Source of the DNA: Anaerolineae bacterium
Lineage (GTDB): Bacteria > Chloroflexota > Anaerolineae > Aggregatilineales > UBA2796
Direction: 5' to 3'
NCBI GenBank assembly: GCA_019637555.1
Contig: JAHBVK010000024.1
Span: forward strand, 1-64,000
DNA length: 64,000 bases
A program made the translations under genes and the position numbers. Shown here one piece after another: positions 53,086 to 61,871 of the stretch (position 1 is the stretch's first letter; each line of letters begins with the position of its first letter). The notes under the pieces are model-generated. The model saw nothing but the letters and a program-made list of their open reading frames with translations. It searched no databases and was not told the origin of the DNA.

Positions 53086-53895
53086 CTAATGTTGAGGATT
53101 GTCGCGGTCATCGAATCCATACGCTTTCGCCAGTTCCGCGACGACCAATGCCTGCCCTGACTTCTCTACAATTTCAGGATCGCTGGCAAGCGCTAGCACT
53201 GCCTGACCAACAAACCATGGAGATTGAGAATCGCTGAAATCAAAGTATTGGGCGATGGACATAACCCCTTCGGTACGCACCAAGCCCGGATAAATCGCTG
53301 CTGTCGAGACGTTATGATCGCGCAGTTCGTGCGCCATATCCGCCGTCATCTGATCGACAGCAGCTTTGGCTGCGCCGTAAGCAGGATTGCCAGCATCAGG
53401 ATTGAAGGACACGTTGACGATCAGACCGCTGCGCTGTGCCACCATCATCGCGGCGGCATGACTGCTGGCAACATATGCCCAGCGCACCCCGATCATATTT
53501 TCATCCCAATAGCTGATCGGCTTCTGCCAGAAAGGGTGCAGCGGTGCAAAGTAGGTATTGTTCCAGTAACCCTCGTAGCCCGCCCACGCGCTGTTGACCA
53601 GAATGTCGAGTCGCCCTTGCTCGTCGCTCACACGACGGAACAGGGTTTCGACTTGCCCATCATCGCGCTGATCGCAGCGCACCGCGATCCCCTTGCCGCC
53701 CGCTACCGTGACTTCCGCCGCCGTCTGCTGGATCGTACCCGCGATGGGAACAGCGGCTTTCTCCCCCTCAACCGTCCGTCCAGTCACGTAGACCGTCGCG
53801 CCCGCCGCACCCAGACTCAGCGCGATCCCCTTGCCCACACCGCGACTCGCACCTGTCACTACCGCCACTTTTCCAGCCAGTGTTAGCTTGTTCAT
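53086..53895 (-). CDS. Short-chain dehydrogenase/reductase
   Basis: 269 residues, Rossmann fold. NAD(P) loop GASRGVGKGIALS (about 15-27) and AIYPGLVRTEGVMS late. Catalytic Ser and Tyr-Lys: NVSFN (about 165) and AYGAAKAAV (about 176-184). NSAWAGYEGYW is in the NNAG position (Asn-Ser-Ala). Resembles the DHRS1-like SDRs of unknown substrate. RBS AAAGGA precedes the ATG. It lies alone on the minus strand. Confidence 0.9.
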   Translation of the reverse strand: MNKLTLAGKVAVVTGASRGVGKGIALSLGAAGATVYVTGRTVEGEKAAVPIAGTIQQTAAEVTVAGGKGIAVRCDQRDDGQVETLFRRVSDEQGRLDILVNSAWAGYEGYWNNTYFAPLHPFWQKPISYWDENMIGVRWAYVASSHAAAMMVAQRSGLIVNVSFNPDAGNPAYGAAKAAVDQMTADMAHELRDHNVSTAAIYPGLVRTEGVMSIAQYFDFSDSQSPWFVGQAVLALASDPEIVEKSGQALVVAELAKAYGFDDRDNPQH

Positions 53896-54068
53896 CTCGC
53901 CATTCCTTTCGATCTCAGATTGGTAGAGCGCGATGATTGTGCCAACTAAGGCGCGATCAAGTTGCCCAAATTGTGGCGATTTGAACTAGTCCGAGATACA
54001 ATATCTTTCTTAACAACGAGTATTTTACGCTCGCGCTTCAGCCAACAGCCTTCCCCGTTTAACTTAAA

Positions 54069-55208
54069 CTAAACTGACGATTGAGCGATCTGCTTGCCGA
54101 TTCGCTGCGCTTCGATACCGATCTCACGAAGTAATCCTGTCGCGGCGTTGCGAAACCCGCAGTAGTAGAGTCCCTTGAGCGCCGTCTGTTGACCGCTAAC
54201 TAGCGCCTCGCCAGCATTGTTGGTCAACTTCGATGCATCCTTGAACAACGCGCCTGCCTGACCGCGATAGCCGGTCGCCAGAATGATTGCGTCAAAGTGC
54301 TTGCTCACGCCGTCACTGAAGATCACCCCATCAGCCATAAACTCACGCACACCCGGATGTACCTTGACTTTGCCCTCGCGGATCAACTGGATCACGCCCA
54401 CGTCGATCACCGGAATCTGCTGATCGTCGCGCATCTGCTTGACCGGACCGTAAGGCAATTTGCGTAGCCCGTAGCGCGTGATGTCGCCATACGCCATGTA
54501 ACGCGACAGCGCCGTCAAGCTATCCGCGATCCGCGAGGGCAGTGGACTGAGCAAGATTGAGATTTGCTGCGCGGGCAGTCCTAGATAATCGCGGAATACC
54601 ACGTTGACAGGACTCCTCACCGCCACACTCGGAATCGCGCCGTGTTCGTGTAGATCGATAGCGATCTCGCCGCCGGAATTGCCAAATCCGATCACCAGCA
54701 CTTGTTGACCGCGAAACTGTTCGCCATTCTGGTAATCGGCGCTATGCATGATCTTGCCGCTGAACTGCTCCTGCCCCGTCCACGTCGGCAGATTCGGCGT
54801 GTCGTTGATCCCCGTCGCCACCACCAGATTTTGAGATTGATAGCTGGAATCCTGCGTCTGCGTCAACCACTTGCCAGCCTGATAATCAGCAGATTGCACG
54901 CTCTGGTTGAAGCGAATATCCAGCTTGAAGTGCTTGGCATAAGCATCCAGATAATCGATCACTTGCTGCCGTGAGGGATAACGCGGATAGTCAGCGGGGA
55001 ATGGCAGCAGCGGCAGCGCGGAGAATTGCTTTGCGGTATGCAGATGTAAACGCTCATAGTGCTGATACCAGCGTGCGCCAACATGATCCGCGCGTTCGAG
55101 GATCACCGATTCTAATCCCGCTTGTTTCAACACCGCGCCCACTGCTAATCCAGCAGGTCCCGCACCAACGATCACCGTGCTATTTCCAGCCAATTCAATA
55201 ACAGTCAT
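54069..55208 (-). CDS. FAD-dependent monooxygenase (FMO/YUCCA-like)
   Basis: 379 residues. FAD-binding GxGxxG: VIVGAGPAGLAVG (12-24). Second nucleotide site VLVIGFGNSGGEIAIDL (about 170-186). Family-like LHTAKQFSALP and SADYQNGEQFRGQ between them, and ATGYRGQ near the end. The layout matches flavin-containing monooxygenases that oxygenate N or S atoms or carbonyl compounds using NADPH. It is divergent from the AraC-type regulator gene at 55388, with a dispersed repeat between, so AraC may control it. Confidence 0.88.
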   Translation of the reverse strand: MTVIELAGNSTVIVGAGPAGLAVGAVLKQAGLESVILERADHVGARWYQHYERLHLHTAKQFSALPLLPFPADYPRYPSRQQVIDYLDAYAKHFKLDIRFNQSVQSADYQAGKWLTQTQDSSYQSQNLVVATGINDTPNLPTWTGQEQFSGKIMHSADYQNGEQFRGQQVLVIGFGNSGGEIAIDLHEHGAIPSVAVRSPVNVVFRDYLGLPAQQISILLSPLPSRIADSLTALSRYMAYGDITRYGLRKLPYGPVKQMRDDQQIPVIDVGVIQLIREGKVKVHPGVREFMADGVIFSDGVSKHFDAIILATGYRGQAGALFKDASKLTNNAGEALVSGQQTALKGLYYCGFRNAATGLLREIGIEAQRIGKQIAQSSV

Positions 55209-55279
55209 CCTAATTTCCTCCGCTGCTTGTTCGCAGCACTATTCTCCGCGACTAACGCGCTTTCGCCAGCCACTTCACG

Positions 55280-55327
55280 ATCCTAATCTGTACTAGGATT
55301 GTAGAGGGGGCAGAGGAGGAGAGGCTA
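55280..55327 (+). repeat. Dispersed repeat, copy 5 (degenerate)
   Basis: ATCCTAATCTGTACTAGGAT (stem ATCCTA/TAGGAT), then TGTAGAGGGGG and GAGAGGCTA. It shares CCTAATCTGTACT with the copy at 46918 and ends 60 nt before the AraC-type gene start. Confidence 0.6.
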
Positions 55328-55387
55328 GAACAAACGTGCTTAATTATGGTATCATTGGCGAGACTATCTCCTCATCAGGGATGTAAC

Positions 55388-56143
55388 GTGATAAGTACGG
55401 ATATTGACTTCAGCGCCGACGAACGGGCGTCCGACTCGCCGTTTGTCGATCTGGTCTGGCGCAGCAACAGCGGTACTGGTGGCGCGTTCCACTCGATAGC
55501 AGAACGGCACTGGAGCATGGTGGTCACGCGCATTCAGGGCAAGACGATCATGACGGTGCGCGGACCAGAAATCAGAGCTACTCCCGCGTTTGCGCCGGAC
55601 GATGCGGAGTTCTTCGGCATCCTGTTCAAACCCGGTGCATTTATGCCCAAGATGCCCGCCGCGCTGGTCATGGATCGGCATGATCTGAACTTGCCTGACG
55701 CTGGCAGTAAAGTGTTCACGCTCAATGGCTCGACGTGGCAGTTCCCAGACTTCGAGAACGCCGATACCTTCGTTGATTGGTTAGTTCGGGATGGGGTGTT
55801 GGTCTACGATCCGCTGGTGGAGAAAGTGCTGCAAGGGCGCAGCGTCGATCTTTCACCGCGCACGGTGCAGCGTCGCATCCTTCAGGCGACAGGGTTGACT
55901 CAAAGCACCATCCAGCAGATCGAACGCGCCCGCTACGCTACCACCCTGCTCAAGCAAGGCGTCTCAATCCTCGATACCGTTTATCAAGCGGGCTACTTCG
56001 ACCAACCGCATCTGAGCAGATCGCTAAAGCACTACATCGGCTTGACGCCAGCGCAGCTCAGCAGCAATCAGCGCGCTGATCGCTTGTCGTTCTTATACAA
56101 GACCGCACCCTTACTGTTGAACTATGATGCTTATGTTCGTTAA
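55388..56143 (+). CDS. AraC-family transcriptional regulator
   Basis: 251 residues from a GTG at 55388 with AGGG 7 nt upstream; an ATG at 55346 in frame has no RBS. The N-terminal half contains a sensor-like part (DSPFVDLVWRSNSG, MVVTRIQGKTIMTVRGPE), and the HTH region at about 165-235 reads LSPRTVQRRILQATGLTQST and VSILDTVYQAGYFDQPHLSRSLK, GLTPAQL, matching AraC double HTH. It is divergent from the monooxygenase gene and precedes the hydrolase gene by 47 nt. Confidence 0.9.
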   Translation: MISTDIDFSADERASDSPFVDLVWRSNSGTGGAFHSIAERHWSMVVTRIQGKTIMTVRGPEIRATPAFAPDDAEFFGILFKPGAFMPKMPAALVMDRHDLNLPDAGSKVFTLNGSTWQFPDFENADTFVDWLVRDGVLVYDPLVEKVLQGRSVDLSPRTVQRRILQATGLTQSTIQQIERARYATTLLKQGVSILDTVYQAGYFDQPHLSRSLKHYIGLTPAQLSSNQRADRLSFLYKTAPLLLNYDAYVR

Positions 56144-56190
56144 CACCAGCGAATAAGCACAGATAACAGTTCAACAGAAGGTGACCGCAC

Positions 56191-57081
56191 ATGAGAAAAT
56201 TGCTCACGACTAGCTTGCTCGTCAGCGCCCTCTTCGCCTTGACCAGTGTTGAAAGCAGCAAAGCACAAGGAAACGCCGGAACTGGCAAATACGCCGCCGT
56301 GAATGGTCTGAATCTCTACTACGAAGTTCATGGCACGGGTCAGCCGCTGATCCTGCTGCACGGCGGTTTGGGTGGCGTCGTAGAGTTCAGCCAATTACTA
56401 CCCGCGCTGGCACAGTCCCGCCAGGTGATCGCCGTCGAACTGCAGGGACACGGACATACCGCCGATATTGATCGCCCTCTCAGCTTCGAGTCAATGGCGG
56501 ATGACATCGCCGCGCTGATCAAGCTTCTCGAATTGGAAAGCGCGGACGTGCTCGGCTACTCGCTCGGCGGTGGCGTGGCGTTGAATCTAGCGATCCATCA
56601 TCCTGAAGTGGTACGCAAACTGGTACTGATCTCTACCGCGTTCAGCTTCGACGGTTGGTATGCCGAAAATCAAGCGGGCATGGCGTCGATGAACGAGGAA
56701 GCGGCGCAGTACATGCTGCAAACGCCGATGTATCAGTATTACGCCAGCGTCGCGCCGAAACCGGAAGATTGGGCAAAGTTCGTCGCCAAGTTGGGCAAGC
56801 TGCTCGGAACACCCTATAACTACTCGGCAGATGTAGCAAAGATCAAGACACCGACGCTGATCATCGCCGGTGATGCCGACGCCGTGCGCCAGAGTCACGA
56901 ATTGGAGTTATTCACGCTGCTCGGTGGTGCCAAAGCGCCCGGTGGCTTCATGGATGATGGCAGTCAGCAGACGCCGCAATTCGCGCTGCTCCCGGGGACG
57001 ACGCACTACAACATCCTCAGCCGCGCCAATCTGATCGTACCGCTGGTCACGCCATTCCTCGATTCAGCGGTCAAATCATAA
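56191..57081 (+). CDS. Exported alpha/beta hydrolase
   Basis: 296 residues with a signal peptide (MRKLLTTSLLVSALFALTS, cut near SKAQG). Nucleophile elbow GYSLGG with Ser124, acid Asp228 or Asp230 (IAGDADAV), base His272 (TTHYNI), oxyanion region LLHGGLGG (55-62). Together these make a complete triad. The substrate is unknown; family members are esterases, lipases and epoxide or haloalkane enzymes. RBS AGAAGGTGA is upstream of the ATG. Following AraC directly, it may be part of one transcript. Confidence 0.88.
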   Translation: MRKLLTTSLLVSALFALTSVESSKAQGNAGTGKYAAVNGLNLYYEVHGTGQPLILLHGGLGGVVEFSQLLPALAQSRQVIAVELQGHGHTADIDRPLSFESMADDIAALIKLLELESADVLGYSLGGGVALNLAIHHPEVVRKLVLISTAFSFDGWYAENQAGMASMNEEAAQYMLQTPMYQYYASVAPKPEDWAKFVAKLGKLLGTPYNYSADVAKIKTPTLIIAGDADAVRQSHELELFTLLGGAKAPGGFMDDGSQQTPQFALLPGTTHYNILSRANLIVPLVTPFLDSAVKS

Positions 57082-57096
57082 ATCGATCTGGAAAGG

Positions 57097-57173
57097 GGTG
57101 GGTCAGAACCCACCATACAGCATCGGCATCAGTAAATCCACGTCCTCGTAGGGGCAGGTTTGCAAACCTGCCC
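57097..57173. repeat. Two palindromic repeat units
   Basis: GGTGGGT-CAGA-ACCCACC (57097-57114) and the perfect 22-bp palindrome GGGCAGGTTTGCAAACCTGCCC written in halves (57152-57162, 57163-57173). Both types are dispersed intergenic repeats in many bacteria. No gene function is implied. Confidence 0.7.
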
Positions 57174-57268
57174 TCTGGAATTGGATCACACGGATTGCAC
57201 CACCACGACGCCATAAACACCCACTGTTTGTTCTGTATCAACCGAATTCCAATACTCGCCTACCATAA

Positions 57269-57326
57269 CCCATTTTTCACCCATTAAACCCGTTAAATAA
57301 ATGGGCGAAAATGGGCTGTCTTTTTT
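57269..57326 (+). terminator. Inverted repeat with T-run, terminator
   Basis: CCCATTTTTCACCCATT (57269-57285) pairs with 57300-57315 imperfectly, and TTTTTT follows at 57321. It lies 3 nt before the murC stop and after the hydrolase gene. Confidence 0.6.
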
Positions 57327-57328
57327 GA

Positions 57329-58714
57329 CTATCCCAACAGCTTCTTACCAATCTCCGGAGCGTCCCCCGCGCTGAAGATGATCACCACGTCGCCAGACTG
57401 AGCGCGTTCCCGCAGGATCGCCGTCGTCTGCTCCAGATCGCCGCTGTGCTCGGCATCTTTGTGACCGGCATCCCAGATCGCCGCCGCCAACTCCTCACCC
57501 GTCGGATCGCCCTCCTGATACTGCTCCCGCGCCGCGTAGACATCGGTGACGAGCGCATGATCAGAGTTGTTGAAGGCATGCGCGAATTGGTCGAATAGCA
57601 GTTTGCTACGACTGTAGGTATGCGGCTGCCAGACCGCCCAAATCTGTTGATTGGGAAAGCGCGTGCGTGCCGCTTCCAGCACCGCCTTGATCGCCGTCGG
57701 ATGATGACCGTAATCACTGTAAATCTGCACACCGTTGGCGGTTGTGCCCATCAACTCGAAGCGGCGACCCGTCCCCTTGAACGTCGCCAACGCCGGAAGG
57801 ACGCGCTCTAGCGGGATGCCATAAGCGTAGATCGCTGCCAACGCCGCCAGCGCATTACGCACGTTGTGTTCGCCGGATTGCGCGAGGATCGCTTGCTCGT
57901 ACAGGCGAGTGCCATCCGCGCCATGATAGCGCACGCCGAAATGCACGCGCTCGGTGTCTTCGCTCGAATCGATGCTGCCCAACCACGCTGCTTTGTGATG
58001 GAAAGTGCTGTAGGTGACTACGGGTTTGCCCGCACTGCGCCTTTCCTCGCCAAGCTGTGCCGCTAACTCGTCATCTGCGCAGCAGATCAGCAAACCGTCA
58101 TCGGGCAAGCGAGCAATGAATTGACGGAAGGCGTCAAGCAGCGAATCCAGCGAGGGGAACATATCGGGATGATCGTGCTCGATGTTGGTGATGATGGCGA
58201 TGCGCGGCGACAAGCCGAGAAACATGTAATCGTACTCGTCCGCTTCGATCACGAACGCGCCACCTTTGCCTGCGTGCGCGTTATCACCTGTGTTCAGCAT
58301 CACGCCGCCGACGATGTACGAGGGATCGTCGCCCGCTTCCCTCAGCAGATGAGCGATCAGCGCCGTCGTGGTGGTCTTGCCATGCGTGCCCGCCACCGCT
58401 ATCAGCGTCTTATCGGGCAGCAATAATGGCAGCGCATCACGACGTTTGAGCACAGGAATCCCGCGCGCTTGAGCCGCCAGCACTTCGGGGTTATCGGGCT
58501 TGACAGCGGAGGAGATTAGTACCGTATCTGTATCGGCTGGCAGGTGATCGGCGGCGTGTCCTTCGTAGATCGTCGCGCCATCCGCTGCCAGCTTATCCGT
58601 GATGGCGTTGCGCTGCCGATCCGATCCGCTGATGGTGATGCCGCTATCGAGCAGCACGCGCGCAATCGCGGACATGCCCGCGCCGCCGATGCCGATGATG
58701 TGGACTTTGTTCAT
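57329..58714 (-). CDS. murC: UDP-N-acetylmuramate--L-alanine ligase
   Basis: 461 residues. MurC adds L-alanine to UDP-MurNAc with ATP in the cytoplasm, the first step of the peptide stem. N-terminal Rossmann GIGGAGMSAIARVLLD (8-23), ATP loop AGTHGKTTTTA at 108-118, and later VIEADEYDYMFL, ITNIEHDHPDM and DYGHHPTAIKA, all family signatures. Length is normal. It follows the cvpA-like gene with 23 nt and is probably co-transcribed; murG is 16 kb away. Confidence 0.95.
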   Translation of the reverse strand: MNKVHIIGIGGAGMSAIARVLLDSGITISGSDRQRNAITDKLAADGATIYEGHAADHLPADTDTVLISSAVKPDNPEVLAAQARGIPVLKRRDALPLLLPDKTLIAVAGTHGKTTTTALIAHLLREAGDDPSYIVGGVMLNTGDNAHAGKGGAFVIEADEYDYMFLGLSPRIAIITNIEHDHPDMFPSLDSLLDAFRQFIARLPDDGLLICCADDELAAQLGEERRSAGKPVVTYSTFHHKAAWLGSIDSSEDTERVHFGVRYHGADGTRLYEQAILAQSGEHNVRNALAALAAIYAYGIPLERVLPALATFKGTGRRFELMGTTANGVQIYSDYGHHPTAIKAVLEAARTRFPNQQIWAVWQPHTYSRSKLLFDQFAHAFNNSDHALVTDVYAAREQYQEGDPTGEELAAAIWDAGHKDAEHSGDLEQTTAILRERAQSGDVVIIFSAGDAPEIGKKLLG

Positions 58715-58737
58715 GTTTTAACTGTGTTTACGACGGA

Positions 58738-59274
58738 TTAGACCATCGCCACGATAACGAACAGGAATAAGACGATGACCAGAATCGTCAATAGATTGCC
58801 TTGCACCAAAAAGATCAGCGGCAAGGCAGGGATCATGGCGGCGCTGGGGCTGCCCGCGCCGGGTGCGCTGACGTAGGGCGAGAGTGGATAGCCCGTCACA
58901 TCCATGTAATACCAGATCGAGCCGAACAGCAGATAACCGTTAATCCCGCCGATGACGAACCCTAGCAAGCGTTCCTGCAAACCGACGCGTCGATCTCCCC
59001 ACATGCGCCCTTCAGAAAGCTGACGAGCAGTGGCGGGGGTCTGGTAGGCGAAGAAGGCGATTACCACGAGGATCAGCGTGTACACGTAAAAAACTTGATC
59101 GCCACGTGCGCCTTGCAGCAGCGGCTGTAATAAGATCGGTGTAAACTGCCATGTGGCGAACAACGCCAGAATGATGCCTGCGGAGGCGACGATCTCTTTC
59201 GTCCAACCGCGCATTGCCCCGATCACGGCGAAAGTGACGATCATGATCCACAGGAAAGTTGAAAGTTGCATCAT
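58738..59274 (-). CDS. CvpA-like membrane protein
   Basis: 178 residues. The start MMQLSTFLWIMIVTFAVIGAMRGWTKEIVASAGIIL fits the CvpA family (membrane segment, RGW, then second segment), with further segments near 55-75, 103-120 and 150-178. CvpA homologues relate to colicin V production and purine supply in Escherichia coli, but their biochemical role is unclear. An extended -10 (TGCTATAAT) lies about 95 nt upstream. First gene of the pair with murC. Confidence 0.7.
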   Translation of the reverse strand: MMQLSTFLWIMIVTFAVIGAMRGWTKEIVASAGIILALFATWQFTPILLQPLLQGARGDQVFYVYTLILVVIAFFAYQTPATARQLSEGRMWGDRRVGLQERLLGFVIGGINGYLLFGSIWYYMDVTGYPLSPYVSAPGAGSPSAAMIPALPLIFLVQGNLLTILVIVLFLFVIVAMV

Positions 59275-59603
59275 AAGGCTATAGCATCCTGACTGTCAGC
59301 AGTACCAATACTCTGATCTGGCACACAGGCATCGGCTAGGCAAGGCTAAGTGCAGAGCGTAGGCGGCGATTATAGCACAGCGTCCGCCGTACACACCGAT
59401 TATGCAAATTGTCTTTGAATCTGCCCAACTTCTTTGCCTGCGTTTACAAGTCGTAGTGATATTTATCGGCTCTTCAACCTATTTTGATAGGAAACTGCGG
59501 TACACTGAACCGCGTGTTTCAACTCTAGGGTTAGCTACTGCTCTCAGTCCGGCTAGTTTAGCTTACCTTGCTGTCATTGCTTGTTTTCTACAGGTGATTG
59601 TTC
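59275..59603. other. Divergent intergenic region
   Basis: 329 bases without a gene, between the minus-strand cvpA-murC pair and the plus-strand SH3-glycosidase gene. It contains the minus-strand extended -10 listed separately and, near the plus-strand gene, TTGATA (59484) and TACACT (59501), which are spaced too closely for a standard promoter. The RBS AGGTGATTG lies before the ATG at 59604. Confidence 0.5.
59369..59377 (-). promoter_or_regulatory. Extended -10 promoter for the cvpA-murC genes
   Basis: The minus strand reads TGCTATAAT, i.e. TGnTATAAT, about 95 nt upstream of the cvpA-like ATG. The -35 region shows no good TTGACA, which is tolerated with an extended -10. Confidence 0.5.
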
Positions 59604-61805
59604 ATGCCTACCAAGCAACTACGCTGCATCGCGGATGCGCTTAATATCCGCACCAGCCCGCGCGTTCTACCCGACAATAAAACTGGCGATCAGATCAAAT
59701 TCAACGACATCATCACCGTCGATCTCGATTCCCGTACCGAGGCGGATAACGCCGTTTGGCTGCGTCATGATCGCGGCTGGTCACAGGAATTTACGCTCGA
59801 TAATCACGCCGTCTACCTGACCGATGCGCTGACCCCGCGTGAGCGCATGTTCGGCATCAACATCGATCCCAACAACCCCAGAGCAAATGCCCCAGCGGAT
59901 CGTCTTTACGGCACGGGGTGGGTGCGTTTCGTTTTTCATGTGGAAAGCCGCCGCGAACCGCTGGAACGCTCCTTCGCCTTCTATGATCCGGTCATCCGCG
60001 CTTACGCCCAAGCTGGCACGCGAATCGTGCTGATCCTGCTCCAAGATACCTATTGGGGCAATGGTCCGTGGGTTCCCGGCAGCGACGGCGATTGGCTCAA
60101 ATATGCCCGTATGTTTGCCGAACGGGCGGGGCAGATCGCGCGGCGCTATCGCGGTTTGGTCAGCACCTACCAGATCTGGAACGAGGGCGATGTTTCAGGC
60201 GCACCTACCTCGATCTTCCTCGCGCCGGAGAACTACGCCAGCATTTTGCTTGCTTCAGCGCAGGCGATCGCACAAGCTGATCCGGCTGCTGCGGTGATCA
60301 CTATGGGGTTGGCATCTGGCACCGACAGCGGCGTGGAGTATATGAAGAAGGTGCGTGCCGCGCTCAATGGGGTGCTGCCTGTCGATGGTATCGCTATTCA
60401 TCCCTACGGGCAGATCGGATCACTGCCGGATTCCGAGCCGTTCCCCAATTTCAGTCGCGGCTTGCTCAAGCGTACCCTGACCAAGTTTGCCGATACCTTC
60501 CCCGGCTACTCCCTGTGGATCACTGAATTAGGCGTGCCGCGCGTCGATGTCAACGATCAATCGTTATGGGCACCCATCGCTCGCTACATGGATAAAACAA
60601 TCGACTATCTGCGTAGTGCCTTCAACCACGTCCTCACCGCACTGATATGGTTCGCGTGGAGCGACGATATGGATCGCGCGGGCATCGTCAACGTGGAGCA
60701 GAAGCCCAAAGGCGTACTCTACAACGAATACTTCCGCAACGTCCTGCAAGACAATCCCAGCGTCAGCAAGCAAACCACGCCCTTCGATAACACTGTAACG
60801 GTAAGTTATCTGGATGGCAGCACTGTAGTTGAAAACAGCATTGCCGAACTTGCCAAGTCGATCAGCGGCAACGCTCCCAACATAGGCGCAGTGCTGTTGC
60901 GCACCAGTGTGGGCACGCAGTGGGCGGGGCGCACCGATCCCAAACGCACATTAGCGATCAACGCGCCCGCCGATTTGGGACGTTGGGCGTCGGAGATGGC
61001 GCGTGAGCGAGTGCGGCTCCATGCGTGGCATCAGGTACGCGCTGCCAGCGTTGTTGAAATCACCAACGAGATTTTGCTGATCACTCAGGTTGCGCTCGCT
61101 CCCGGTATCGGCAGCGTGATCCTTGACCTCGATTCGGGGTTAGGACCACGTACCAGCACCGCGATCCGCAATTTCATGGTGCCGCTGCGCCGTAACTTGC
61201 CACAGCCCTATCACATTGGTCTCAGCTTCGATGGCAAGCCCGAAGCCTTCCAGAACATCACCTTCTCGGAATGGTTTCCCTTCGTCAATAGCTGGTTCCC
61301 CCGCGTACTGATCCCGCAAACGGGGGCAGCAGCGCAGAATCCGCTGCAATATCTCAACGCGGTGTGCAATTTCCTCAAGCCCTTCCGCAAGCCGATCATC
61401 CCGATGTTGATGTTGGAACCACAGGAAGGTAAGCGTATTCCAGCGGAGCAAGTAAGGCTGTTGGCGCGTACCGCCTTCGAGGTTCACGGCTGTCAGGCGA
61501 TTTCTTTCTGGCGCTTGGGCGTGATCACCGCACCGGAATTCGCGGCAATCCGCACCGTCAATCCGCTGCTCATGGCAGGTTACAGCGCGCGTCAACCCTT
61601 AGGAACGCTGACCGTCCGTGTGGCGGCTGGTGTGCGCGTCCGTACTGTGCCCAGCACCACTGGCGACATTCTGGAAGTGCTGCCGCTGAACGCACAGATC
61701 ATCGCGCTGGAAAAGCGTATTCTCGGTGGCTTCGAGTGGATTCGCCACGAAAAGGGCTGGTCTGCCTCCCGCAATACTACGACAGGTGAGACGTTCCTAT
61801 CGTAG
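59604..61805 (+). CDS. SH3-glycosidase-SH3 protein without signal peptide
   Basis: 733 residues. ATG at 59604 has AGGTG 7 nt upstream. Residues 5-65 form an SH3 domain (LNIRTSPRV, RHDRGWSQEF). A TIM-barrel glycosidase-like domain follows with Glu194 (YQIWNEGDVSG) and Glu308 (SLWITELGVP), then IALIHPYGQ-type strand AIHPYGQIG. Residues about 400-650 may be a second barrel-like domain (LDSGLGP, PIIPMLML, FEVHGCQAISFWR). Residues about 670-733 form a second SH3 (VRVRTVPSTTGD, GFEWIRHEKGW). There is no signal peptide. It is a paralogue of 34411-35577. Substrate is unknown. Confidence 0.78.
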   Translation: MPTKQLRCIADALNIRTSPRVLPDNKTGDQIKFNDIITVDLDSRTEADNAVWLRHDRGWSQEFTLDNHAVYLTDALTPRERMFGINIDPNNPRANAPADRLYGTGWVRFVFHVESRREPLERSFAFYDPVIRAYAQAGTRIVLILLQDTYWGNGPWVPGSDGDWLKYARMFAERAGQIARRYRGLVSTYQIWNEGDVSGAPTSIFLAPENYASILLASAQAIAQADPAAAVITMGLASGTDSGVEYMKKVRAALNGVLPVDGIAIHPYGQIGSLPDSEPFPNFSRGLLKRTLTKFADTFPGYSLWITELGVPRVDVNDQSLWAPIARYMDKTIDYLRSAFNHVLTALIWFAWSDDMDRAGIVNVEQKPKGVLYNEYFRNVLQDNPSVSKQTTPFDNTVTVSYLDGSTVVENSIAELAKSISGNAPNIGAVLLRTSVGTQWAGRTDPKRTLAINAPADLGRWASEMARERVRLHAWHQVRAASVVEITNEILLITQVALAPGIGSVILDLDSGLGPRTSTAIRNFMVPLRRNLPQPYHIGLSFDGKPEAFQNITFSEWFPFVNSWFPRVLIPQTGAAAQNPLQYLNAVCNFLKPFRKPIIPMLMLEPQEGKRIPAEQVRLLARTAFEVHGCQAISFWRLGVITAPEFAAIRTVNPLLMAGYSARQPLGTLTVRVAAGVRVRTVPSTTGDILEVLPLNAQIIALEKRILGGFEWIRHEKGWSASRNTTTGETFLS

Positions 61806-61838
61806 TCAGTGCCGGAATCGATAGTGAGCATTTTGTTT

Positions 61839-61863
61839 CAGCCCGGAGCTTTTGCGCCGGGTT
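61839..61863. terminator. CCCGG hairpin after the glycosidase gene, dispersed family
   Basis: CAGCCCGG (61839-61846) and CCGGGTT (61857-61863) with a short loop, 34 nt after the glycosidase stop and 9 nt before the end of the convergent exporter gene. Frame and flanks match the copies at 9563 and 50993. Confidence 0.5.
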
Positions 61864-61871
61864 CAAAGCTC

